Shown here: positions 49,245-56,692 of the stretch, in pieces
Position numbering within the stretch: position 1 is the stretch's first letter
Layout of the letters: each line of letters begins with the position of its first letter
Source: Velamenicoccus sp964471325
GTDB taxonomy: Bacteria > Omnitrophota > Gorgyraeia > Velamenicoccales > Velamenicoccaceae
DNA length: 64,000 nucleotides
NCBI GenBank assembly: GCA_964471325.1
Contig: CAYYFL010000008.1
Location: forward strand, 1-64,000
Direction of reading: 5' to 3'
Position numbers and translations under genes: made by a program
Notes under the pieces: generated by a model
Told to the model about the DNA's origin: nothing
Databases searched by the model: none
Seen by the model: only the letters and a program-made list of their open reading frames with translations

Positions 49245-51492
49245 GGGCTCAAGTCTTAAGAACGTGTTTATAAGGCTGTTATTGTTGCTTCCGCTCATCT
49301 ATGTGGCCATTGGCTGGTCTATAGGCCTGAATTACGCCAGAAAAGGTCTTATTTTGGGACCTTATGGGGATATCCCTGTGGTTGCGAAAAGAGGGATACT
49401 GGGTTCTTCGGTGAGTGATATATCCGGAGGCACAGCCATAGTGTCTATTTTGTCACCACAGCTTGGCGATGACTCAATGCATTTCACCATAGAGGGTTAT
49501 TTTGAGATACCGGAAAGCTGGGTTTTCGATTTTCCACCTGGCTATGGGAAAAACCCTGGATACGGCCTAAGCAGAAGCTTTCTTTTGACCGGAAGCTATG
49601 GGCGGGCTCAAGCGTATGAGCTGAAAGCCCCGGGCCGTTCCATAGGAAGTTTATCCGTCAGCCAGCTGTTTGATTTTTTAAAGGCTACGGGAAGAACCGG
49701 AGACATGGAGAAATTGAGGCCGTATCTGGTTCTTGAAAAGTTTGAAAAGAAATACCCCTGGGCTTATTCTGACACCGTGCTTTTGTCCAAGACCATGGGA
49801 AACATCTTTTCCGAGAATTTCGTTCCCCATGACATCCTGGGTTTGGTTGGGTTATTTGTCTTGGTGATAGCCTTGAGCGCAAGGAACTTTTGGCTGTGGT
49901 TGTATTATCTCTATTGGGTCTTTGCCTATTGGTTCGCTAGGGTCGGCTTCCATGATTCCAATTTTGCTTTTAGCCCTGAAGGCTGGCAAGTAATCCTCTG
50001 GAGCTTCTGGCACGGGTTCATCCAGAAAGAAGGCAGGCTCTTTTTGGTTTGTGCCATGGGGTTGTCAGCCGTTCTTTTCGGGATTCTGGGATTTTTGTAC
50101 CTGGTCAAGCACGTTCTGCCGCGCAAAAAGCGTGAGCTGGAGGACTTCCTGAAAGTAGACAAGGATATCCTGAAAAGAAAGGAGCTCTCTATTGAGAGCG
50201 TTGAATTCAAGAAGGTGCGTTACGACATCGACAGGAAACTTGTCCGGTATCAAAAAACAGACAAATACTTTTTGGGTGTCTCTGATGACAAAGAGGATAT
50301 TGTCCTTGAAGAGAATATCCTTAACCACCATTTGCACGTATTGGGCTCGACAGGCAGCGGCAAGACCTCCCTGGTCGTCCTGCCGCTTGCCAGGCAGGCC
50401 CTGGATAAAGAGAGAGGATGTTGTTTCATAGACTTTAAAGGGGACGAGGTCTTCAAAAAATATGTCCGGAAGAAGGCAATGGAGAATAATAAGAAGTTTT
50501 ATTACTTCAGCATTGATCCTCATGAGGCGTCGATCGGCTACAATCCGTTGTCTTCAGGGGATATCCTTTCCAAGGTCGACAGGATCATGACCGCCCTTGA
50601 GTTGATTTATCAGGGGCCGGCCGGTTTTTATTCCAATGTCCAGGCCATGACCTTTGTCGAGCTCTTGAAAAAGATGGCCAGCCAAAAACAGGAGATCAAT
50701 TTCCTTCATGTTAAGGAAGACCTGGATGATCCACGTTTCCTTATGTCGGTTGACGTCAAAAGCCAGGAGATCAAGGGGTTATTGGCTGCGATCTCCTGGA
50801 TCGCGGGAGTCGACGTTATCAACCGCGATCAACTGGATTTATCCCACGTGATCAAAAACGGGGATGTTGCGTTCTTTGCCTTAAAGAGCCAGGTGAATAC
50901 GAGGCTCGCTGAGGCCATAGGCAAGATGCTCATTATCGATTTGAAATCCCAGGCTGTTTTTCGTAAAGAGACGGATCCGCCCTATTTTATCTTCATCGAT
51001 GAATTTCAGAATCTGGCTTGTTCGCACTTCGTGGACGTCATCTCCAAGGTCAGGAGCGCGAATTTTTGCCTGGTTTTGTCCAATCAGTCGCGGGGGAACC
51101 TGTCGAGCGTTTCGCATGCTTTCGAAAACGCGATTTTTACCAATACCGCGACTAAGGTCATTTTTACTCAGGAAGACCCGCTTGACGCAAGATTCTGGTC
51201 TGAGAAGACGGGGCAAACTACCTACCAGGACAAGAGCGTTTTTCAGGTGGATACGATGGCCGCGGATAATAAAGGCGCCAGGCTTGACGGTTTAAGATCC
51301 GCCCAGGGCAATATCCATACAGCCAGGAAGAACTATATCTCAGAGAACGTGTTTTTGAGACTGCCCTTTGCCAAATCCGTAATCTTTTCGCGGGGGAAAC
51401 TTACCCGCATCGTAAATCATGAGTTTTTATTTAACAAGGCGGAAAGGGACAGGCTCATATCCCTGCCGTTCGAAAATAAGGAAAGCAGGTAG
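49237..51492 (+). CDS. Type IV coupling protein (TraD/VirD4-like ATPase)
   Basis: A 751-residue membrane ATPase. An N-terminal helix (about 8-28), a periplasmic domain and two to three helices at about 195-225 and 265-290 precede the AAA domain. Walker A is GSTGSGKTS with K376. Walker B is YFIFIDEFQNLA, and FCLVLSNQSRGNLSSVSHAF follows as the sensor region. It would deliver DNA or protein to the secretion channel. The N-terminal periplasmic domain is much larger than in F TraD. The start at 49237 is in the previous gene's last codons. Confidence 0.85.
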   Translation: MNKGSSLKNVFIRLLLLLPLIYVAIGWSIGLNYARKGLILGPYGDIPVVAKRGILGSSVSDISGGTAIVSILSPQLGDDSMHFTIEGYFEIPESWVFDFPPGYGKNPGYGLSRSFLLTGSYGRAQAYELKAPGRSIGSLSVSQLFDFLKATGRTGDMEKLRPYLVLEKFEKKYPWAYSDTVLLSKTMGNIFSENFVPHDILGLVGLFVLVIALSARNFWLWLYYLYWVFAYWFARVGFHDSNFAFSPEGWQVILWSFWHGFIQKEGRLFLVCAMGLSAVLFGILGFLYLVKHVLPRKKRELEDFLKVDKDILKRKELSIESVEFKKVRYDIDRKLVRYQKTDKYFLGVSDDKEDIVLEENILNHHLHVLGSTGSGKTSLVVLPLARQALDKERGCCFIDFKGDEVFKKYVRKKAMENNKKFYYFSIDPHEASIGYNPLSSGDILSKVDRIMTALELIYQGPAGFYSNVQAMTFVELLKKMASQKQEINFLHVKEDLDDPRFLMSVDVKSQEIKGLLAAISWIAGVDVINRDQLDLSHVIKNGDVAFFALKSQVNTRLAEAIGKMLIIDLKSQAVFRKETDPPYFIFIDEFQNLACSHFVDVISKVRSANFCLVLSNQSRGNLSSVSHAFENAIFTNTATKVIFTQEDPLDARFWSEKTGQTTYQDKSVFQVDTMAADNKGARLDGLRSAQGNIHTARKNYISENVFLRLPFAKSVIFSRGKLTRIVNHEFLFNKAERDRLISLPFENKESR

Positions 51493-51514
51493 TATGTTCA
51501 ATTTTTGAACATAC
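51492..51514. promoter_or_regulatory. Perfect 10-bp inverted repeat (possible operator)
   Basis: GTATGTTCAA (51492-51501) and TTGAACATAC (51505-51514) are perfectly inverted around TTT. The repeat overlaps the last base of the coupling protein stop and lies about 40 bases before the pilin gene. It is of a size expected for a dimeric repressor site. No T-tract follows, so a terminator is unlikely. Confidence 0.45.
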
Positions 51515-51554
51515 CATATCGAGGTTGATCAAACAGAAAGGAGGCTTTAAAGCT

Positions 51555-51878
51555 ATGCAGATAAATATTATTGCAAAACGGAGTGTGTTAAAGATGTGCG
51601 CTGTCCTGTGTCTGGTTTTGAGTCTTTCCCTGGCGCTCGCGCCTTTTGTCTTAGCGCAGGTGGATACGAGCCAGGAACAGCAGGTTGTCAGTGATTTTGC
51701 CACTTTTATCATTAATATTCTCACTGGCCCTGTGTCAAAGATCTTAAGCGCGGTTCTGCTCATTGGAGGGGTGGTTGCGCTTTTAAACGGAAAACAAGGG
51801 GTGGCTATCGCGTGCGGTTTTGGGTTCATGATCCTGATGTTTATACCCAAGATCCTCCAAGGGCTGTTCAAAACATAA
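51555..51878 (+). CDS. VirB2/TrbC-like pilin
   Basis: A 107-residue protein with a long signal peptide (hydrophobic CAVLCLVLSLSLALAPFVLA, cleaved before Q) and two transmembrane helices (FATFIINILTGPVSKILSAV and VAIACGFGFMILMFIPKIL). This is the typical TrbC/VirB2 major pilin layout, which forms the conjugative pilus. AAGGAGGC lies 10 bases before the ATG at 51555. The stop overlaps the traL start (TAATG). Confidence 0.8.
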   Translation: MQINIIAKRSVLKMCAVLCLVLSLSLALAPFVLAQVDTSQEQQVVSDFATFIINILTGPVSKILSAVLLIGGVVALLNGKQGVAIACGFGFMILMFIPKILQGLFKT

Positions 51879-52186
51879 TGAAAAAGTGCTGCCGGACCAT
51901 CGATAGACCTTTGCTTCTTTTCGGCCTGGAACCAGAAGATGTAGGGATCCTGGCTTTGATCAGTGGTTTCTTGATCATTTTCTTTGATCCTTTTTATGCT
52001 GGCACGGTTTTCTTCGGAGGATGGATACTTTTGAGAATAATGAAACAAGGTAAACCCCAGGGATATCTCGCGCACCTGTTTTATAAGCACGGGGTGAGGA
52101 TTAAGGGTTTAATTGATCCGCCGGAACGCGTCGGACGGTATTCGGTTTTTGGGGGAGGTGATCGCGATGCAGATGCAGAGCTTTAG
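51878..52186 (+). CDS. traL: TraL family conjugal transfer protein
   Basis: A 102-residue inner-membrane protein matching TraL (the F-type counterpart of VirB3). RTIDRPLLLFGLEPEDVG near the start is the family signature and two hydrophobic segments follow (LALISGFLIIFF, GTVFFGGWILLRIM). The C-terminus contains GYLAHLFYKHGVRIKG. Start and stop overlap its neighbours, so it is translationally coupled. Confidence 0.8.
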   Translation: MKKCCRTIDRPLLLFGLEPEDVGILALISGFLIIFFDPFYAGTVFFGGWILLRIMKQGKPQGYLAHLFYKHGVRIKGLIDPPERVGRYSVFGGGDRDADAEL

Positions 52187-52358
52187 TCTTTTGGAATTGG
52201 CGTTAATCGTTTTGATGATTATTTTCTATTTTCTGCCGACCCTGGTGGCGTACTTTAGGCAGCACAAAAACATTCCGGCTATTTTTGTGCTTAATCTTCT
52301 TTTGGGCTGGACTGTTTTGGGATGGGTGAGTTCTTTAGTGTGGTCTTTCATGAAATAA
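52167..52358 (+). CDS. Superinfection immunity-like small membrane protein
   Basis: A 63-residue protein with two hydrophobic helices. FYFLPTLVAYFRQHKNIPAI and LNLLLGWTVLGWVSSLVWS strongly match the Imm_superinfect family known from phage T4 Imm. It starts at 52167, 20 bases before the stop of traL, with GGGAGGTGA as the ribosome site. Within a transfer operon it might limit entry of competing DNA. That is an inference from the family name; similar small proteins also occur outside such contexts. Confidence 0.75.
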   Translation: MQMQSFSLLELALIVLMIIFYFLPTLVAYFRQHKNIPAIFVLNLLLGWTVLGWVSSLVWSFMK

Positions 52359-52606
52359 ACATATATGGATTTTGTATTTAACATTTAAGTTGACAAAGGA
52401 CTTCGTTTTACTATGCTGCTCAAGAGGATTTTGTTATGAACTTGTCCTCAAATAATCTTGATGCTGTATCTTATTATATATAAGATAGTTATAATAAATA
52501 CTGAATTCAAGTTAAAATAATGCATATTTGACTTGATATTTATGTTATGTATGTTATATTTGTTATGGAGGCTGCTACTTATTATTATAACCAAAAGGAC
52601 GGCTAA
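52359..52606. promoter_or_regulatory. AT-rich gap with promoter and 9-bp-spaced repeats
   Basis: This 248-base gap is very AT-rich. TTGACT (52528-52533), a 16-base spacer and TATGTT (52550-52555) form a promoter. Overlapping it, three heptamers ATGTTAT (52542-52548), ATGTTAT (52551-52557) and TTGTTAT (52560-52566) stand exactly nine bases apart, a plausible operator for the antitoxin downstream. I see no gene in the rest. Confidence 0.5.
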
Positions 52607-53005
52607 ATGGACATAATAATTACGTCTTGGGCTCTGGATTCGTACTTAGAAATGAAGCATAATAGAGTATTCAGCAAAGAAGAATATAAAAAGATCATTC
52701 GTCCAGATGTATTACGACTTAGGGATTATCCTGATGATCCCAAGTTTGAAAACGAAAAATTTTGGTCGATTGTCGCTGATCAAAGTCATAATAAGATTGA
52801 AAATGGCTATAAAATGAAATGGCATCAAATTGGCAGTGGCAAAATTCAACTTCGTTTGACTGTGGGAATGTTTTGCAATGCTTTTCTTTGCGAGGCATAT
52901 GTCAAAAGAAATCCGAAGGCGGAACAAAGAAAAATAGCGCGTTTCAAGGTGTTTTTACAATTAATAAGACAAAGTCAATATACTGAGAATGGGAGATTAT
53001 CATGA
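52607..53005 (+). CDS. HigB-like toxin candidate
   Basis: A 132-residue basic protein. It does not match a family that I can name surely. The middle part (KMKWHQIGSGKIQLRLTVG) is reminiscent of the beta-sheet core of RelE/HigB-like mRNA interferases. It is followed by an HTH protein with a four-base ATGA overlap, toxin first, which is the HigBA order. It uses an AT-rich codon set unlike the tra genes. The function call rests on context. Confidence 0.5.
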   Translation: MDIIITSWALDSYLEMKHNRVFSKEEYKKIIRPDVLRLRDYPDDPKFENEKFWSIVADQSHNKIENGYKMKWHQIGSGKIQLRLTVGMFCNAFLCEAYVKRNPKAEQRKIARFKVFLQLIRQSQYTENGRLS

Positions 53006-53496
53006 GAACCGGTGCGTTATTATCAGCCGATAGAAGTGTAGAGCTTATTGAAATAGGACACCAAATGAAACAAAGGGGGTTGTCTGATGTATTTATTGCA
53101 GCTGCCGTTCAGACAGCTTTCGAATTTGAGGGGGTTTATGATTTAATGAAAATGTGGTCAGAAGAGTCGGAGAAAAAAGAACAAGATGAAGTTATCGCTG
53201 ATATACAAGAGATGATTGATGAATGTTCTCAGAAAGAAAAGATCGAAGGGACCTATGTGCGTTTTGACGATTTAGATCAAATTGCCAAAAACATTCGTTC
53301 TTTCAAAGATAGCTTGCGAATGATCGTCGAAAAAAAGGGTGGAATTAAGATGGTTGCAGATTTAACCGGCATCCCTCAGCCATCATTATCTAGATTTTTT
53401 AATTCTAGATCGATACCAAGAAGGATAACTTTGTTAAAAATTGCGAGGGCTTTAAATTTGAGCCAGATCCAAATTGCTACTGAATGGAGTAGATGA
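53002..53496 (+). CDS. XRE-type helix-turn-helix antitoxin candidate
   Basis: A 164-residue protein. The C-terminal 60 residues form an XRE-like HTH (GGIKMVADLTGIPQPSLSRF, then RRITLLKIARALNLSQIQIA), and the N-terminal 90 residues are helical and acidic. It overlaps the preceding toxin-like gene by four bases and would bind the repeated ATGTTAT sites upstream to autoregulate the pair. The large N-terminal region is longer than in typical HigA. Confidence 0.6.
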   Translation: MRTGALLSADRSVELIEIGHQMKQRGLSDVFIAAAVQTAFEFEGVYDLMKMWSEESEKKEQDEVIADIQEMIDECSQKEKIEGTYVRFDDLDQIAKNIRSFKDSLRMIVEKKGGIKMVADLTGIPQPSLSRFFNSRSIPRRITLLKIARALNLSQIQIATEWSR

Positions 53497-53724
53497 AAGA
53501 ATGTCGTAACTGTGGAATGTGAACATAAAACATATATTCCTATGTTTAAAAAAAACTTGACAAAACGATCTGAAGGTGTAAATTAATAATAGATAATTTG
53601 GTGTAAGGAGAATCAGAAGCGCGGATTCTCTCTAAAGTTTCAAAAGCAGTCCTATTGGAACAACCAAGGGGCTGGTTTCTTGAGGTAAAACTCAAGAAGC
53701 CAGCCCTTTTTTATTTGCCCAGAC
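53497..53724 (+). promoter_or_regulatory. traE leader: promoter, stem and intrinsic terminator (attenuator or small RNA)
   Basis: TTGACA (53557-53562), a 16-base spacer and TAAATT (53579-53584) start a probable transcript. GAGAATC (53608-53614)/GATTCTC (53624-53630) forms a first hairpin. A strong terminator follows: GGGCTGGTTTCTTGAG (53669-53684) with CTCAAGAAGCCAGCCC (53691-53706), then TTTTTT. The traE ATG lies 12 bases after the T-tract. The unit is either a free RNA of about 120 bases or a leader whose read-through controls the tra genes. Confidence 0.55.
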
Positions 53725-54348
53725 ATGCCAAAATCACTGGAACACAATGAAACTACTAAACGCCCGACTTTCCTTGAGAAATGGGCCCGGGCTGAACAGA
53801 CCAGCGCGTTTTTAGGTATGGCCCTTTACGCCTGCATCGCCTTCTGTCTGGCTCTTCTTATCACGGTCTTTAAGTTATCCACAAGGTCGCAACCTATTTA
53901 CTATATTCCAAGCTCGCATGAAGCGGGGATCTCCTATCCGAATCGAATAGAAAAAGAGGCTGTCTGCGCCTTTGCCTCAAACTGGCTGCTAGACCGCAAT
54001 AACTTCACTTCCATCACAGTCAAGGAGACCTATGCAAGGGCCATGCGCTACATGGCGCCTGCGCTTCTTTCAAGAACAAGGGCTGGTCTTGAAGATGAGA
54101 TTGGCCGGGTTTTGCGCGATAACATTTCATCCTTGTTTTCTTTAAGCCAAGATCCCCAATGGGAGCAATCTGGTAAAGAATTTAAGGTGATATTGACCGG
54201 AGAAAAGTCACTCTTCATGGGAAAAGAAAAACTGGATGACCGCAGTCTTCGCTACACGATCACCTTAGAGAGGGTCTCTCCGGTTCAGACCAACCCTTAT
54301 GGCCTGGTTATTGCAGGGGTCAAGCAAGAGCAGATAGGAGAACAATGA
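53725..54348 (+). CDS. traE: TraE family pilus assembly protein
   Basis: A 207-residue protein with one transmembrane helix at residues 28-50 (AFLGMALYACIAFCLALLIT) and a periplasmic domain with the TraE/VirB8-like layout. RAMRYMAPALLSRTRAGLED and DDRSLRYTITLERVSP are the family segments. It belongs to the F-type mating channel. The start at 53725 follows the terminator-like leader, without a clear ribosome site. It overlaps traK by four bases. Confidence 0.75.
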   Translation: MPKSLEHNETTKRPTFLEKWARAEQTSAFLGMALYACIAFCLALLITVFKLSTRSQPIYYIPSSHEAGISYPNRIEKEAVCAFASNWLLDRNNFTSITVKETYARAMRYMAPALLSRTRAGLEDEIGRVLRDNISSLFSLSQDPQWEQSGKEFKVILTGEKSLFMGKEKLDDRSLRYTITLERVSPVQTNPYGLVIAGVKQEQIGEQ

Positions 54349-55091
54349 GAATATCCATCGCAGCTCTTCGTCCTTTTGGGATATTTTGCATTCTGTTGAT
54401 TGTTTTTGGATTGGTCCTGACGGACGCGTTTGGAGAATCCGCGGCTGTTAACGGCAGCGAAGATGTCATCCCTTTGCGGTTGAAAACCGGCATGGTGACG
54501 CAGGCAGAGTTCCCAGAAAAGATTGCCGATGTCACAAAGAGCATTTCTTCGGATTTCCTTCAGGTCGAGACCCTCGGTAACAGGATGTTTTTGCTGCCGC
54601 TTAAAAGTTTTGATTCTTATCTTCATGTCGTCACAGAAGGAAATACTTCCTACTGCTTGCATTTGATCATGGACAATGTCGAGGCGCCTACTTCTATTGA
54701 GATCAAAAAAAGACCTCAAGCCAGGAAAGAGACCCAAAATCAGGGAACCTTTAACACGGTTGAGCTAATGAGGATGCTTCTAAAAGGAGAAGTGCCGCCA
54801 GGGGCAGCGAGTGCAGGGTCCAGCATACATGAGGTCTTCAATAACGGAGTTTTCCGCATAACAACGGATAAGGTTTATGAGCTTGGAGGCGGGGCCAAAG
54901 CGCTGGTGTTGCGTTTTGAGAACCTAATGGATAAGCCCATTGTGCTGCCTATAGAAGATATAGAGCTACCGGGGTTAGTCGCAGCCAGCGTGGATACCCA
55001 GGTTTTGGGGCCAAGGCCCCGCAGCCAAGCTAAAAACAGTGCCGATTCCATGACAAAGGCCTACATGATTATTGAGGCGCAGGATCAGTAA
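54345..55091 (+). CDS. traK: TraK family secretin-like outer membrane protein
   Basis: A 248-residue exported protein. A signal peptide spans residues 1-30 (FCILLIVFGLVLTDAFG). The region MVTQAEFPEKIADVTKSISS, then YLHVVTEGNTSYCLHLIM, matches TraK (VirB9-like), which forms the outer-membrane ring of F-type channels. GGAKALVLRFENLMDKPIVL is the C-terminal part. It follows traE with ATGA overlap. Confidence 0.75.
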   Translation: MRISIAALRPFGIFCILLIVFGLVLTDAFGESAAVNGSEDVIPLRLKTGMVTQAEFPEKIADVTKSISSDFLQVETLGNRMFLLPLKSFDSYLHVVTEGNTSYCLHLIMDNVEAPTSIEIKKRPQARKETQNQGTFNTVELMRMLLKGEVPPGAASAGSSIHEVFNNGVFRITTDKVYELGGGAKALVLRFENLMDKPIVLPIEDIELPGLVAASVDTQVLGPRPRSQAKNSADSMTKAYMIIEAQDQ

Positions 55092-55101
55092 AAAAATATC
55101 C

Positions 55102-56334
55102 ATGACCAAAATCTCGTTTAAGGACATTCCTAGCTTTAATATTGTGGCATCGATACTAAGCCATAAGCCGCGGCCGGTTATCTTAGCGGTCTGCGGCTTG
55201 GCTATCGTTTTAGGATTCCTGGCTTTTAGCGGCGTCAAAGAGACCAAAAACATCAAAAAAAGCCTTACGACACCTGATCGTTCTAAGGCAAAAACCAACC
55301 CTGAAGATAAAGATGTGGGTGTCCTTGTAGGCTCTGTAGATACCAAGACATATGTTTCCCGCATTGAAAAACAATACTATGACATATCCTCGCGTCAGGA
55401 CAATAGCGAAGCCCGCCTGGCAGAGCTGGAAAAAGACATAGCCGGCCTGCGAAAAAACCAGTCTGAGATAAGCAAGATTATCGTGGATCTTGACAAAAGG
55501 GTGACGACTGCGCTGTCTGAAAGCATAAATTCAGGCAAGCCAGGTTTCCAAGAGAACCAGGAAGCTGGCAATGAGGGGATCCTGGGTAATCCGTTGTCCG
55601 GGATAGCATCGGTCAAGCCAGCGATGCGCCTGGAGATGGCCAAAGTCAGCGAGATTAGAGGAGAAGCCGATGCTTTGAAAAAAAGATGCGTTTACCTGCC
55701 TTTGGGGAGTTTTGTCAAAGGCACTCTTTTGACCGGAGTCTATGCGCCTGTGAACGTCAACAATCCTCTGCCTGTCTTGATCAGCGTGGATGAGGCTTTT
55801 TACGGCCCTAATAACACAAGGATCCCCTTAAAAGGAGCTTTTGCCATTGGCAAGGCCATAGGTGATGTTGTCTCCAAGAGGGCCATCATCCAGATCGTCG
55901 GTTTTTCGGTCGTGTTGCCTGGAGGCAATACTTTTGAGCATGAGGGTAATTTAGGGTATCTGACAGACGAGACCGGCCGCCTGGGCATCCCAGGAGAGTT
56001 GATCTACAACACAGGTAAGCAGCTATCCTTGAGTTTTATCTCAGGGTTCTTGGCAGGAGGGGCCGAAGCGCTCTCTCAGGCGCAGACTTCAACCGTGGTC
56101 GGCGCCTACGGTCAGACTGCTCAAAACGTCACAGGCAATACAGGTAATTATGCCATGTTCTCAGGGCTGGCTAACAGCGCCCAGGGCATGGCCTCGTATT
56201 ATCAAAAACAATTGGAGGCCATGATCCCTGCCATCAAGATCGAAGCTGGAACAAAAGTGACCCTGGTCATCCAGAAAGGGGTGGAAATTGAAGGCCTTAA
56301 AGCTTCTGTTGACGATTTCGATTATGTTGATTAG
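55102..56334 (+). CDS. traB: TraB (VirB10/TrbI-like) channel scaffold protein
   Basis: A 410-residue bitopic protein. One membrane helix lies at about residues 25-45 (PVILAVCGLAIVLGFLAFSG), and a coiled coil follows at about 85-140. The C-terminal TraB/TrbI domain has SFVKGTLLTGVYAPVNVNN, ISVDEAFYGPNNTRIPLKG and the segment GFSVVLPGGNTFEHEGNLG. It spans the envelope as in VirB10. I chose the ATG at 55102, as the few earlier codons lie past the traK stop. Confidence 0.8.
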   Translation: MTKISFKDIPSFNIVASILSHKPRPVILAVCGLAIVLGFLAFSGVKETKNIKKSLTTPDRSKAKTNPEDKDVGVLVGSVDTKTYVSRIEKQYYDISSRQDNSEARLAELEKDIAGLRKNQSEISKIIVDLDKRVTTALSESINSGKPGFQENQEAGNEGILGNPLSGIASVKPAMRLEMAKVSEIRGEADALKKRCVYLPLGSFVKGTLLTGVYAPVNVNNPLPVLISVDEAFYGPNNTRIPLKGAFAIGKAIGDVVSKRAIIQIVGFSVVLPGGNTFEHEGNLGYLTDETGRLGIPGELIYNTGKQLSLSFISGFLAGGAEALSQAQTSTVVGAYGQTAQNVTGNTGNYAMFSGLANSAQGMASYYQKQLEAMIPAIKIEAGTKVTLVIQKGVEIEGLKASVDDFDYVD

Positions 56335-56692
56335 TTCCGGCTGCGCGGCTTCCCACAAGGTGGTTGTCAGCGGAGCTCAGGATAAGGTGATGGACGCGTA
56401 TCTTTCCGCTGTGAGTTCAGGCAGGCGTGATTCTGGTGAGTTCATCAAGGACAAGTTAAAACTCAACAAGGCATTCGGATATGTCGCGCCTTATGTGCCT
56501 GTCATTGAGCCCGCGGATGTCAGACTTGTCTGGATCCCGGCTCATAAGTCAAAAGAGGACAAAGATACCTTAGTCGCTGGCCACTGGATATACGTCATGG
56601 TGAAAGAATCAAGCTGGTTCATCGATTCCCAGAAGCAGGACAAAGCGAGGATCCCTTTATTGGTTCCTTACAAAGAAACTGTCGCGAAATGA
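56288..56692 (+). CDS. Conjugal transfer lipoprotein, TraV position
   Basis: A 134-residue lipoprotein beginning at TTG 56288 inside the end of traB (47-base overlap). Its signal ends ISSGC, a clear lipobox with cysteine 19. It is small and charged, with VAPYVPVIEPADVRLVWIP as a notable conserved-looking stretch. The position between traB and traC fits TraV, but I cannot see the TraV cysteine pattern, so I only call the position. It overlaps traC by four bases. Confidence 0.65.
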   Translation: MKALKLLLTISIMLISSGCAASHKVVVSGAQDKVMDAYLSAVSSGRRDSGEFIKDKLKLNKAFGYVAPYVPVIEPADVRLVWIPAHKSKEDKDTLVAGHWIYVMVKESSWFIDSQKQDKARIPLLVPYKETVAK

